Shown: in pieces, positions 12,240 through 24,100 of the stretch
How positions within the stretch are numbered: position 1 is the stretch's first letter
How the letters are laid out: each line of letters opens with the position of its first letter
NCBI GenBank assembly: GCA_025738555.1
Contig: JAOVFP010000001.1
Span: 5,580,001 to 5,644,000 of the forward strand
Reading direction: 5' to 3'
Source of the DNA: Cyathus striatus
Taxonomy: Eukaryota; Basidiomycota; Agaricomycetes; Agaricales; Nidulariaceae
DNA: 64,000 bases
The notes under the pieces: generated by a model
What the model saw: only the letters and a program-made list of their open reading frames with translations
The model's database searches: none
Told to the model about the DNA's origin: nothing
Program-made: the position numbers and the translations under genes

Positions 12240-12575
12240 AATACTGTCAAGTTTCTCTACCGATACAGATCACCTATTGTACAATGAAAACTAGCGCAAT
12301 GAATATAATATTACATACACATACATAAAATTAATGAAAGAAAGGCGATTTTAAGGATGGGGAACGTGGTGAGGTGTTCATGAAGGAAGGGATTTGGATG
12401 AAATCCGACATATAGAGTCGCTCACATCATTTGGCTCCTCGTAACTGCCACAGTCATTCTGAGTAATTCGTACGCTTGCGATATCTCTAGCTACATTAAC
12501 TTATTCAGAAGGCCGCAGTCGTCTTGGCTTATCCATAATTGGTCAGCACGATGTGGCTTTAGATCTTTCTCCGAG

Positions 12576-15276
12576 TCAGAGCCACGTCTTCTCAAACCTG
12601 CTGTTCGCAAAGTAATCAGATACCAAAATGTCAAAATAGAGAACATGGGACGTCCTGGGACGACGATATTCTATTTCAGGCAATTGAGCCAAGGTCGCTA
12701 TCCCTTCACCTCGCGAACCGAATCCGCATTTCACGTAAAAGTCGGACATCGCCTGGATTTTCGCGCTCAACCACAACCTTGTGCGGTGATTCACATCAAC
12801 AACTGGGTCACCAAGTCCTTCCTTAGCCAGCTGACGACTACTTAGACGTATAATCCCATTTGGATCAAGAGATAAATATGGGTCTGGGGTGACCACCTTC
12901 CCCTCCTTATCTGCCACTCCCGTTAAAAATAGGTAGTATTCGTTATCTTCATTAGCTACGGTTGCTGGATTGAGTTTTATCTTGACTTTAATGGTCGTTT
13001 CGTTTAGAAGGGCTGTAAAATATCAATTTGATTATTTCCCTGGCCCACTTGTAAAAGCAACATACTGTACGTGTTGCAGTCCGACGCATATCTACACATT
13101 CCCAGTAGCAAACTGCTGCGAGCCTTAGGATTAATACCAGTAGTCGCACAAAACGTAAGCTCCGAAAGCTTCCCCGAGCGCGAGATTGTAAATCTGACAT
13201 TTATACTCAGAATTTTAATTGCAGTCTTTTGGACGTCTACTCACTGTGTTTTATTTCCAATTTCCTTTCTTCCGATAACGTGCTCGGAAGGTAAGAATGT
13301 CCATTGGGTAGTTTTTACTATGTACTTGGCATAATTCTCCGAAGGATACGGGGTGTGTAGAAGTACGGGGCTCCATGGGTCTTCATGGTGGTAGATTCCA
13401 CCGAAAATGGGTTGATCAGCGGAGGGGCTCCATGAATAGTTATGTGATAGTGACCACATTACGTCGTGGAATGCGCGGACGCAACTCTTTGTCATTTTCC
13501 TATCGAAACCTGCTGTCCCGCGACGAATAATGTCCATAAATGGAGCATCTGGCCTAGGAGAAGGGATTTCGCGGACATCACAGGTAGAGAAAACCTTTTC
13601 TTTTTCGCTATCTTCCGGCTGTTAAGGATACTGTTAGTGCGAAACTGCAATTATTAATTATATACGTACGATAGGAGAATGAATAACCGAGAAGCAGATC
13701 CGCCCGTCGTCGGACGCCTTCGTCTCGAAGCCGAAATTGTCGGACCATTGCTCGATGACATGGTGTGCATAATGCTCATAAGAGATGTCTTTTATATGAG
13801 AAGAGAAAAACGACCAGCTTTTCTGTACGTAAATTTTTTAGATATCTAGTCAAGATAGTCAGGGGATTAAGGCATACCCTATAGTCTATCGCCTGCGCGA
13901 TAAGGCACATACAGCCAGAATAAATATTTGGCCACTGAGGTCAAACGAGCACGTACCATTTCGAACATGGATCCGATCATTTCTAGTGGTTCCATGTATC
14001 GATAAAATTCCCATAATGACTTCAGACCTAAGTCACAAACATTAAAGTGGCTAATCTTTCAGGACTCGGTGGAGCCATACCTTCATGAAATACCAGAACG
14101 CCCGGCGTAGATGTGCTAGCAAACAACTGAATCACCTGATGATTGCTACATACGTATAATTAATATATCAATTTCATCCCATAGCAATTAACACCCACTT
14201 TACAGATGAATAAAATCTTGCATCCAAGAGCCATTTCTGATAAAAAGCACCCTTTAGTGTCCACCGAGTGGCGATCTTGAGAAAGACGAACGTACATCAA
14301 GAGCATTGTTATTGTAATAACGTGCGACACGACGACGCCCTTCAAACCTTGCCACTTCAACAATGTATTCCTCGAAGTCAGGCTGGCTAATTTTTCCGAA
14401 TAATATTCGCCTTGTTTTTCCTGTTCCCTTGATATCTTGGATAAGCGGCGAATATCTCCCATCTTAATTTGTTTATACTAATAAAATATATTCCATGATT
14501 AGTATTTATAGATGCATAATTATAGAAACAATTTACATTTGCCAACTCGGGCACCTGCATTTCCACGACGGGTTGTCTATGTGCCTTCTTGACGGTGGCT
14601 AATATCTGCAACGCAGTTTCAAGCTAGTAATTATAAGCGAAATTACCAGAATAATATTAAAAAAGTGATGACGCACAAGTGATATTTGCAACTCCGAAGA
14701 TAGAATTTGACGATAGCGAGCGATAAGACCTTTGATTTGTTCAGATAGCATGGCTTGCGATATAAACCCTGATTGCATATTTATGGTGGATTCCATTTCG
14801 ATTTTGAGATTCTGAAGAATACTGATGTAAAGAAGTTAAGCCCGAGTTAAGCAGGAAGGAAATGCCTAGCTGTAAAAATAACGTACTCGGTAAATTTTCT
14901 GCACTCTTGGGCTAGAATTTCACCGTCATACGATTGGCTAATGGCGTGATCACGGATTCGGGTTATTATATGAACGATGTCTTCCGTTAATGCTTGGAAA
15001 TCCTCTCGATTTATGTACACTGCCTGGAAAATGAGATTTAGAATTCATATTCATAAAACAGGCCACCTTAACGGGTCATACGTTAAGAGATTCGAGCAAG
15101 ACTAAAACTACATTGGCTGCACTATTGACGAAGGGAAATGGGGCGAAATCGCCTGTTGACTTGACGAGCTTGACCGCTGTGATAGCTATCTGAAGCCAAT
15201 CCTTCTCCTGGAGGGGTCGAGTAGGCTTTCTACGAAATGATTGGATGGCTTTAATCTTACGAATTAGAAGAGACAT
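12576..15276 (-). pseudogene. Frameshifted copy of the MLKL-like helical-bundle gene (left tandem copy)
   Basis: Starts at 15276 with MSLLIRKIKAIQSFRR and follows exon by exon the intact gene at 21946-19249, ending at the TGA at 12576. Conserved parts include the N-terminal helical bundle (KSTGDFAPFPFVNSAANVV, VYINREDFQALTEDIVHI), the 15-base microexon AIDYR, and the C-terminal domain (PDPYLSLDPNGIIRLSSR). In exon 5, at about 14392, the plus strand reads AATTTTTCCG where the right copy reads AATTTTTTCGG. One base fewer shifts the frame between YYSEK and ISQPDFEEY and brings in a stop. Apart from this lesion I find the splice sites and frames intact, so the inactivation is recent or is a sequencing error in a homopolymer. 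Confidence 0.7.
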
Positions 15277-15654
15277 GGTAGAGTTGAAATCTGAAGGGCG
15301 TTTTGCGAAGCTCTGGTGCCACAGTCCAACTACTTATTCTCACCCAGCACTATGAAACTACCTCCCTGGGTAGTATTATTTATCATACAGGAATGTTGTG
15401 ACGTTTCTGGCTATGGCATGAGGCGAGCATCTATAATTGACGCTTCTTAAAGTTGTATCACCGTGGCAGAAGGCAGGACCACAGGGCGCAGTGAACGGCG
15501 CCCGTGACTACGAGGGAAGGTGGAGCATCTGAAACCATATATCGCATCTGAATTTAATCAAACATACCTGTTGTCGGTGAAATGTACCCCCGACTATCTC
15601 GTGGATGTCGCAAGAAGATCTAGTATCGTAAACCATGATAGGAATTAGCCCTAT

Positions 15655-16008
15655 TCAGTGTGGCTGATCAACGATCTCTGGCAGCGACAATGAGTGCGCA
15701 TTGTAAATGCCAAGATGGTTAACACCATCCGTCATTGCGCAGGCTGCAGAAAGAAGGCTCTTTACGATAGCTGTATAAAAATAATTCCATCCATGTCTAG
15801 GGTGAGCAAGGGCAAAACATGCCAGTAACCCCACGCAAGCTCTTCCAACGATATGCGCAACTGAGCTATTTAAATCGGCGAGAACGGAGTGCCGTTCCTT
15901 ACGTGTTTCGGGGTCTATTTGAGACAAATAACAATCACTCTGGGCTATTCCTTCGACATTCCTGACTATTCCTGAATAACTCAGGAATGCAGGACATGTC
16001 AAGCACAC
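15655..16008 (-). other. Unrecognised ORF in the duplicated upstream region
   Basis: A 117-codon open frame includes IDPETRKERHSVLADLNSS and ends NAHSLSLPEIVDQPH before its stop at 15655. In the right copy (about 22350-22620) the beginning and the end are conserved (IDPETRKERHSVLA, YNAHSLSLPELVDQP), but the middle is disrupted by a stop and changed sequence. It may be an old gene fragment travelling with the duplication. I cannot assign a function. Confidence 0.3.
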
Positions 16009-16310
16009 GGGCGGCTAGTGGAGTTCGTGCCAGACGATCATGGGTATGTTTTGATTGAGTTGGCCTTTCTAGGGATTTCCTGGGAGATACTGCGCTGTTG
16101 GTACCCTAAGCAGTTGAATTAAGTTCCAAATATACATGGAAATACTGAAAGGAAGAACAAAAATAAGCGCCTTGTGATCGCCAATAGGTTTTGAGCGCGC
16201 GAGAAGATGCTAAAAGCATCAGCAAACTGGAGAACACAACAGATGTGGTGCGACAAGAAGATGGGAACTAACGAGAATCTGCTGATATATTAACTCCGCC
16301 CTGAAGCATT

Positions 16311-18929
16311 ACCATTCTAATGTGGTACGTTTTGGAACATCGTAAATTGTGGAAATTTGAAAGGTGAGCTGAGCTCTAATGAGGGAGTACCTAGTACACG
16401 ACTAGGGTAAAAATAAAAAACGAACTGTAGCATTGCTTGACAACCTCAGTAACTCAAAAAACTGCAAGATAATAGAAATAATACTTAAGTAAAACGTTTC
16501 ATCACTGGCACGAATTGGAGTAGAGCATCAAGCATGTTGTCAAAACGCCGCCTCGATCACCCGCCTCCTTCCCTTTCATTGTCACGAACAAGTGCCACAG
16601 CAAGGTCCTATGCCAGCGGTGAGCTACCCTCTTCCGGAACTCAAGGGTACACCTCGCTCAGTCTACCGCGCACCATGCCCATGCGAAGCGCGACGGCGCC
16701 GCTTCCAGTTCCCCTAATTTGGGGATTGGGATCGGTGATGGGAAGATTGATTTAACCAAGGCGAGGCTGGCGCAAACCACAATGGCCAGCGTAGAGGCTG
16801 TACGAGTGTTTATGGGGAGTGTGAAAAAGATTGGAGGGTCGATGAGGATTTTCTTGAGGCGTCGAGCTATAATTTCTTACCCTCCTGGGACAGGGAGTTT
16901 ACATCTCACCGCTCGCCTCCCTCTCAAGTTCCCAGTAGGAGCGTGGTCGTACAGGTGTGGGTCGTAGGCGTGGATGGCATATATGGACGGCCGGTTGCTA
17001 CACGTCCACGTCCTTCGCTGTTGACAATAATGGCGCCAGAGTCAGTGCATCTGCGAACGCTGTGGACATGTCATACGCAAGAAGTGCAGATTCCAACACC
17101 TGTTCGAGTGCCGTCTGAGAAGTACTCGCGTACGCCAACTATTTCCCGACGTAGGCACAGCCAATGTTCGTATTCGTGTTTGTCCTGGCGCTGTTGTTGA
17201 TCATATCGTTGTAGGGGCTTGCTACCCTGGCTCGCGGTAACAAAGCCTCCTTATCTTTGTGACATAAAATTGGGCGAGAACTCGATCATCTTCAACTTTG
17301 ACTACTGAGAGTACGAATAAGTACTCACGTAAAGGAAACATACTAGAATCCGACAGAGAAAGGAAGTACTCATTGATCGCAAAATGTACCGGAACCCAGA
17401 CCCACTTCTTAATGTTCGCCTTAGTATTCCCAGCAGGACTTTCCGTCTTCTTACACCTCTTGATCGTGCTAGCGGGGTGGCAGGCCTATAGCGTTAACGG
17501 GAAATGACTGTGGCTAGGGGTCGCTAGGGACCAAGTTGAAGAGGTTCCAAGGTTGTCGGTTGTTCGCGGGTGGTGCGAACAAGCTGCGAAGCCAGTAAGA
17601 AACCACTTATTCTCAAAGTGATGGAAGACACATACAGGCATAACCGGGAGGAAGCTTGAGGTAGGCACGGCAAGGTGGCTGAAGAAAAAGAGCTAGCGCT
17701 ACTTGAGCGCTACATAGCAGAGTCGCTGACTGCTTGACACGTGAAATGAGTGTGGGATATCAACAAGAGCGCACGTGAAAGTTGTGTACTATTATTTGGC
17801 AACAACCTCTGTTGCCAATACCAGCATGCAGACAGTGCACTGTACGTTCGTTGCCTTCTCCCTCTGTTGCATTGTCACTCATGCCATTGATTGCAGGGGC
17901 CGTAGCTTCAACTCCCACTTGAACCCCTTGGGTCTCTCCTGGACCCCTCGTTCTTCCCCATCCCCCTCACTCCAAATGGGAACAGTAACAGCAACACACT
18001 CCGCCTTCTGGCACTGCCCACACCAAACCGCTCGGATCAACGCTTGCAAGATCTGCCAACCTCCTTCCCGCCGCCTAAGCCCGGAAATGCAATCCCGCCT
18101 CCAATCGACCCAGGGGTCTTTCGCTTCGTGACATTAATCCACAGCGTAGCAATATTTTCCCATACGAGCTCGAAAAAATCACAAGTAGCGTGACGGTCCA
18201 TGTAAGGCTCCCGCGAGTCTAACGATGAAGCGGAGTCATCAACATCGTAGCCTGTAGGTCGACGTGCGCGACGTGGAGAGAAGTGCACTTTTGAGGGCTG
18301 AAGCGGGAGAACACAGGAGGTGAGGTACCCCACGGTGTCGAGACCCGCTCATTTAGCTAACATACTATTTACTTCGTTAGGTTGTTCTGGCCTCAGGACC
18401 TTCATAATCAACCCCTTTTCGACATTCTCGTCTCCATTCGAGACGGATCAGAAGGGTGTCAAGCTTTCTACCCCATAGTCTCGCGTACGTCCCCTGCCTA
18501 CTATATCTACCCCAGTACTGTCAATTGATTCTCGCTGCCATACATTCATTTAGTGCATAAATTTTATTTTAATATACTTTCTACATAGTATTCTTAAATT
18601 ACGACCATGGGGAGAGCCATAGTATGCATTATATAAATACAGTTGGAGTCGAGAATTAGTGCCGGCCTTGAAATGTTTGCGGTACATAGAAATGTGTGCA
18701 GCACAAAAATTCTGTGCTTACATCAAAAGTGTTTGCCCAACGTAAGTATTAAATGTGCATTTTGACCGTCATACATTATGAACAAGTACTACATGTAAAT
18801 CATACTGATAATGCTACCCTTTGAGGATCTACGAAGTAAGAGACTCGGACTGCGAAACCTTACAAGGGAGTGGTGGTACACTAAGTATTGACCGCATCTC
18901 ATTCGACGGAGCTGAATAAATAACTTTTT
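16311..18929. other. Unique spacer between the tandem copies, with unrecognised ORFs
   Basis: At 16325-16510 a block (ACATCGTAAA, CAACCTCAGTAACTCA, AATAATACTTAA) matches 25030-25175, upstream of another F-box-like gene. The stretches 16534-17200 (plus) and 18333-18037 (minus, including RRPTGYDVDDSASSLDSREP) hold moderately long GC-rich frames that could be remnants of genes, but no domain is visible and I do not call a CDS. Confidence 0.4.
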
Positions 18930-21900
18930 TAATGCCTGTCAAGTTTATATATTGATACAAAACACCTATTGTACAATGCATAACGAGCGTGATTAACATA
19001 ATGATACATACATATACGTGAAATCAATGAAAGCGAAACGAAGAACATAATGAGTTGTTCACGAAGGAATTTGGATGAAATCCGACATATAGAGTCACCA
19101 ACATTTGGCTCCTCGTAACTGCCACAATCATTCTGAGCAATCGTACGCCTAAAATATCTCTAACTACAGTAACTTATTCAGAAGGTGGCAGTCGTCTTGG
19201 TTTGTCCATAATTGGTCAGCACGATGTGGCTTTCGACCCTTCTCCGAGTCAGAGCCGCGTCTTCTCAAACCTGCTATTCGCAAAGCAATAAGATACTGAA
19301 ATGCCAAAACAGAGAACATGGGACGTACTGGGACGACGATATTCTATCTCAGGCAACTGAGCCAAGGTCGCTATTCCTTCACCTCGCGAACCGAACCCGC
19401 ATTTCACGTAAAAGTCAGCCATCGCCTGGACTTTCTTTCCCAACCACAACTTCGTGCGGTGATTCACATCAACAACTAGGTCACCAAGTCCTTCCTTAGC
19501 CAGCTGACGACTACTTAGACGTATAATCCCATTTGGATCAAGAGATAAATATGGGTCTGGGGTGACCACCTTCCCCTCCTTATCTGTCACTTCTGTTAAA
19601 AATAGATAGTATTCATTGGCTTGATCAGGTATGGTTGCTGGATTGAGTTTTATCTTGACTTCAGTGGACGTTTCGTTTAGAAGGGCTGTAGAATATCATT
19701 TGAATATTGCACTGGTCTGCGGTCTGCTTGTAAAATTAACGTACTGTATGTGGCGTAGTCCGACATATATTTACACAATCCCAGTTGTAAACTGCTGCGA
19801 GCCTTAGGATTAATACCAGCAGTCGCACGAAACGTAAGCTCTGAAAGCTTCCCCGAGCGCGAGATTGTAAATCTGACATTTATACTCAGAATTTTAATTG
19901 GAGTCTATTGTACGTCTACTCACCGTGTTTTATTTCCAATTTCTTTTCTTCCGATAACGTGCTCGGAAGGCAAGAATGACCATTGGGTAGTTTTTACTAT
20001 GTACTTGGCATACTTTTCTGAAGGATATGGGGTGTATAGAAGTACGGGGCTCCATGGGTGTTCATGGTGGTAGATCCCACCGAAGATAGGTTGGTCAGAG
20101 GAAGGGCCCCATGGCAAGTTGTGCGATAATGACCACATTAAGTCGTGGAATGCATTGACGCAACTCTTTATCATTTTTCTATCGAAACCTGCTGTCCCGG
20201 TACGAATAATGTCCATAAATGGAGCATCTGGCCGGGGGGAAGGAATTTCGCGGACGTCGCATGTAGCAAAAACCTTTTCTTTCTCACAATTTTCTGGCTG
20301 TTGAGAACAATGTGAGTGCGAGACTGTAAGCATTCAATAGATACGTACGAGTGGAGAATGAATGACTGAGAAACAAATTCGTCCGTCAAAGGATGCCTTC
20401 GTCTCGAAGCCAAAATTGTCGGACCATTGCTCAATCACATGATGCGCGTAATGCTCATAAGAGATGTCTTTTATATGGGAAGAGAAAAACGACCAGCTTT
20501 TCTGTACATAAGTGTTTCAGATTTCTAGTCGGAATAGTCACGATTAAGGCATACCCTATAGTCTATTGTCTGAGCAATAAGGCACAAATAGTCAGAATAA
20601 ATGTTTGGCGGCTAAGATTAATCAACTGCGTACCATTTCGAACATGGATCCGATCATTTCTAGTGGTTCCTGGCTTCGATAAAAGTCCCACAGCGACTTC
20701 AGACCTAGGAAATAAACGTTAAAGTGGTTAATCTTTCAGGAGGTCGAGCCATACCTTCATGAAATACAAGAACGCCCGGCGTAGATGTGCTAGCAAACAA
20801 CTGAATCACTTGATGATCGCTACATACGTATAATTAATATATCATTTTCATCCTATAGCAATTAAGACCCACTTCACAGATGAATAAAATCTTGCATCCA
20901 AGAGCCATTTCTGATAAAACGCACTCTTAAGTTTCCATCGAATGACAACCTTCAGAGAAATGAACGTACATCAAGAGCATTGTTATTGTAATAACGTGCG
21001 ACACGACGACGTCCTTCAAACCCTGCCACTTCAACAATGTATTCCTCGAAGTCAGGCTGGCTAATTTTTTCGGAATAATATTCGCCCTGTTTTTCCTGTT
21101 CCCTTGATATCTTGGATAAGCGGTGAATATCTCCAATTTTAATTTGTTTATACTAATAAAATATACTCCATGATTAGTATTTATAGATGCATAATTATAG
21201 AAACAATTTACATTTGCCAACTCGGGCACCTGCATTTCCACGACGGATTGTCTATGTGGCTTCTTGACGGTGGCTAATATCTGCAGCGTAGTTTCAAGCT
21301 AGTATTTATAAGCGAAATTGCCAAATCAATATAAAAAGCGATAACGCACAAGTGATATTTGCAACTCCGAAGATAGAATTTGACGATAGCGAGCGATAAG
21401 ACCTTTGATTTGTTCAGATAGCATGGCTTGCGACATAAACCCCGACTGCATATTTATGGTGGATTCCATGTCAATTTTGAGATTCTGAAGAATACTAATG
21501 TAAAGAAGTTAGGCTTGAGTTAAGCAGGAAGGAAATGCCTAGCGAAAGAAATAACGTACTCGGTAAATTTTCTGCATTCTTGTGCTAGAATTTCACCGTC
21601 ATAAGATTGACTGATGGCGTGGTCACGAATTCGGGTTATTATATGAACGATGTCTTCCGTTAAAGCTTGGAAATCCTCTCGATTTATGTACACTGCCTGG
21701 AAAATGAGATTCAGAATGCATATTCATAAGACACACCACCGTCACCCATACCTTTAGAGATTCGAGTAAGACTAAAACTACATTGGCCGCACTATTGACG
21801 AAGGGAAATGGGGCGAAATCGCCTGTTGACTTGACGAGCTTGACCGCTGTGATAGCTATCTGAAGCCAATCCTTCTCCTGGAGGGGTCGAGTAGGCTTTC

Positions 21901-22975
21901 GACGAAATGCTTGGATAGCTTTAATTTTACGAATTAAAAGAGACATGGTAGAGTTGAAGTCTGAAGGGCGTTTTGCGAAGCTCTGGTGCCACAGTTCAAC
22001 TACTTATTCTCACCCAGGACTACGGAACTACCACCTTGGGTAGGATCATCTGTCATACAGGAATGTTGTGACATTCCCGGCAAAGATAATGGCATGAGGC
22101 GAGCATCTATATTTGACACTTCTCAAAGTTGTATCACCGTGGCAGAAGGCAGGACCACAGGGCGCAATGAACGGCGCCCGTGACTACAAGGTAAGGTCGA
22201 GAATCTAAAACCGTATCTCACATCTGAGTTTAATCACCATGACTTTGTTGGGGTCTATCCTCGGTGCAATGTACCCCCGACTATCTCGTGGATTGCCTCA
22301 AGGGGATCTATGGTTTCATAAATCATGAGAGGAAGTAGCCCTATTCACTGTGGCTGATCGACGAGCTCTGGCAACGACAATGAGTGCGCATTGTAAATGA
22401 TAAAAAGGCTAACTCCATCAGTTTTGAGCGGGCCGCAGAAAGAATGGTTCTTACAGTTGTTATAGATGAATATCTCATCCATGCAAAGGGTGAGTACGAG
22501 TAAAAGCGCGCCAGTAACTTCACTCGAGCCCTTCCGACGATACGTGTAAGTGAGCTATTTGGCGAGAACGGAGTGCCGTTCCTTACGTGTTTCGGGGTCT
22601 ATTGGGAAAGAAGAGAAAGATAACATTCGCTCTGGGCTATTACTTTGATACTCCTGAATGGCTCAAGACATGTCAAGCACACGGGCGGCTAGCGGAGATC
22701 GTGCAAGACGATCGTGGGTATGTTTCCATTGAGTTGGCCTTTCTTGGGATTTCCTAGGAGATACTGCGCTGTTGGTACCCTCATCAGTTGAATTAAGTTC
22801 CAAATATACATGAAAATACTGAAAGGAAGAACGCAAGTAAGCGCCTTGTGATCACTCGTAGGATTTGAGCGCGCGAGAAGAGGCTAAAAGCGTCAGCAAA
22901 CACGAGGCACGACAGACGTCACTGATGAGACAAGATGGGAACTGACGAGAATCAGCCGATATTTTAACACTGCAT
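18930..22975. repeat. Right copy of the ~4-kb segmental duplication
   Basis: Partner of 12240-16310; see that entry for the shared landmarks. This copy holds the intact version of the 13-exon gene. Its outer edge at about 22975 passes directly into an unrelated dispersed repeat (22990-23110). Confidence 0.85.
19249..21946 (-). CDS. MLKL/HeLo-like N-terminal helical bundle fused to a degenerate kinase-like segment and a novel C-terminal domain
   Basis: About 670 residues in 13 exons, all joinable in frame. Exons 1-2 (21946-21752, 21696-21560) give a hydrophobic helical bundle (KSTGDFAPFPFVNSAANVV, then NREDFQALTEDIVHIITRIR). Its pattern resembles the N-terminal domain shared by MLKL and fungal cell-death or NLR proteins; this is recognition by pattern, not a search. 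A coiled-coil-like brace (LSKISREQEKQGEYYSEK) leads to FEEYIVEVAGFEGRRRVARY and RFYSSVNDHQVIQLFASTST. That resembles a kinase N-lobe (beta strand, helix, then the HPNIVQLFG-like motif), but no catalytic HRD or DFG motif follows, so it would be a pseudokinase. The last ~300 residues (FMDIIRTGTAGFDRKM, IFGGIYHHEHPWSP, DPYLSLDPNGIIRLSS) match nothing I know. In MLKL the bundle permeabilises membranes when the pseudokinase is triggered; a similar role here is inference. A 15-base microexon (TIDYR) precedes exon 10. Confidence 0.65.
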
Positions 22976-22989
22976 GAAACATTGTATGT

Positions 22990-23110
22990 CGCATGAACAC
23001 AGTCACCTTGCTTGCAAGGTACTCTCTCGGGTGAAAATAGGTTGCACTTTTCAACCAACACGTGACATATCCCACGGTCAGGTGTTCGTCATTCGTTGGT
23101 TGATAGGTGT
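22990..23110. repeat. Second copy of the interspersed repeat at 20-150
   Basis: Shares CTTGCTTGCAAGGTACTCTC and the TTGCACTTTT and CCACGGTCA blocks with the window start. Non-coding. Confidence 0.5.
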
Positions 23111-23189
23111 TTCGAGGACTTTCTTCTTTCCACCCCGGTGCTCGTGGTACTCTCCTTCACACCCAGTTGACCCCCCTATTCAGTGCAAT

Positions 23190-24100
23190 CGTTGTTGGGT
23201 TTGTGGCCTTGCCACTGTCCTCTCCTATCTCTCTCTTCCTCTCTCCCTCTCTCTCTTTCTCTCTGTCTGTTCTCACCTCTTGATGGTACTCTGGCCTTGT
23301 CAATAACTCTGGCACTTCCTGTTTTACAAACTCGACAGACTTACTGCCAATATGAGGATTTCATTGGATAATTGGCAGGTGGCTGTACCCCGAGCTGTAA
23401 GCCATTTCTTGTTCTTTTTAGGTGGCTTGTATTAACTGTTTTAGTAGACTTCGTGTTTTTTAGAGGAATACCTGAAAGGATGTATAAAACTCAAATATCT
23501 CAACAACTGTATATGCTGGAATGGCTCTGTCTGCATCACACATGAGCGGCTCGAGGCCAAACTTCTTGTCTTGCAAAGTGTAGGAAACCCAAACAGGCAC
23601 ACGATGATATGGCTCATTGGTGAGGTCAGTGTGTCGTTGTCCTCCCTTCTCCCCTTACCCCTCTCGACAGTTTTCGGTAGGATTATGGCCTCTGTCTCCT
23701 CTTGCCATCCCCTTTCCTTGCCTGTCCCTTCACCCTCTCAACATGATTACTGGTGGGTTTGATATGTTGTTGTACTCTTGTCGTCTCTCTGTTCTGTCTC
23801 TTTGTCGGTATTGTTTAGTAGGGATATTGTTGGGGTGTTTGTCGATGTAATTGTTGGTGGGGTGGCTCTGTCTTCATGCCGCTGTCATCTCTCCATCTCC
23901 TGACAATGTGATCATTCTTGGTGCCATGGCCATCGTTTCTCTATCTGTCCCCCCCATCCTGTCAATGTAATTGCTGGTGTGGTTGGTATGTCATGATATC
24001 ACTACCATTTCTCTGTCCTTTCTCCCTGTCTACACAATCATTGCTGGGATAACAGTCCTTTGACCTCCTGTTGATGTAATCATTGCTTTCACCTTCTTCA
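23190..24100. repeat. Degenerate minisatellite-like repeat, pyrimidine-rich
   Basis: A motif of the form CAATGTAATTGCTGGTG recurs in diverged form near 23741, 23842, 23902, 23965, 24031 and 24073, separated by C/T-rich stretches such as CTCTGTCTCCTC. Spacing varies from about 40 to 100 bases. Several short ORFs cover the tract but only because it lacks A-rich stops. I see no gene. Confidence 0.5.

Larger units (their letters stand above)
12240..16310. repeat. Left copy of a ~4-kb segmental duplication (partner about 18930-22975)
   Basis: Both segments share a continuous order of sequence: a CACCTATTGTACAATG block at the left edge, the whole 13-exon MLKL-like gene, its upstream region with GGCGCCCGTGACTAC and GTACCCCCGACTATCTCGTG, and an end block near GATGGGAACT. 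The offset is about 6670 bases and both copies have the same orientation, so this is a direct (tandem) duplication with a 2.6-kb unique spacer. Copies differ by scattered substitutions and small indels. Confidence 0.85.

Noticed and set aside
23190..24100. A possible CRISPR-like or regularly spaced array
   Set aside because: The recurring CAATGTAATTGCTGG motif is diverged and its spacing varies from 40 to 100 bases; a eukaryotic minisatellite explains it better.
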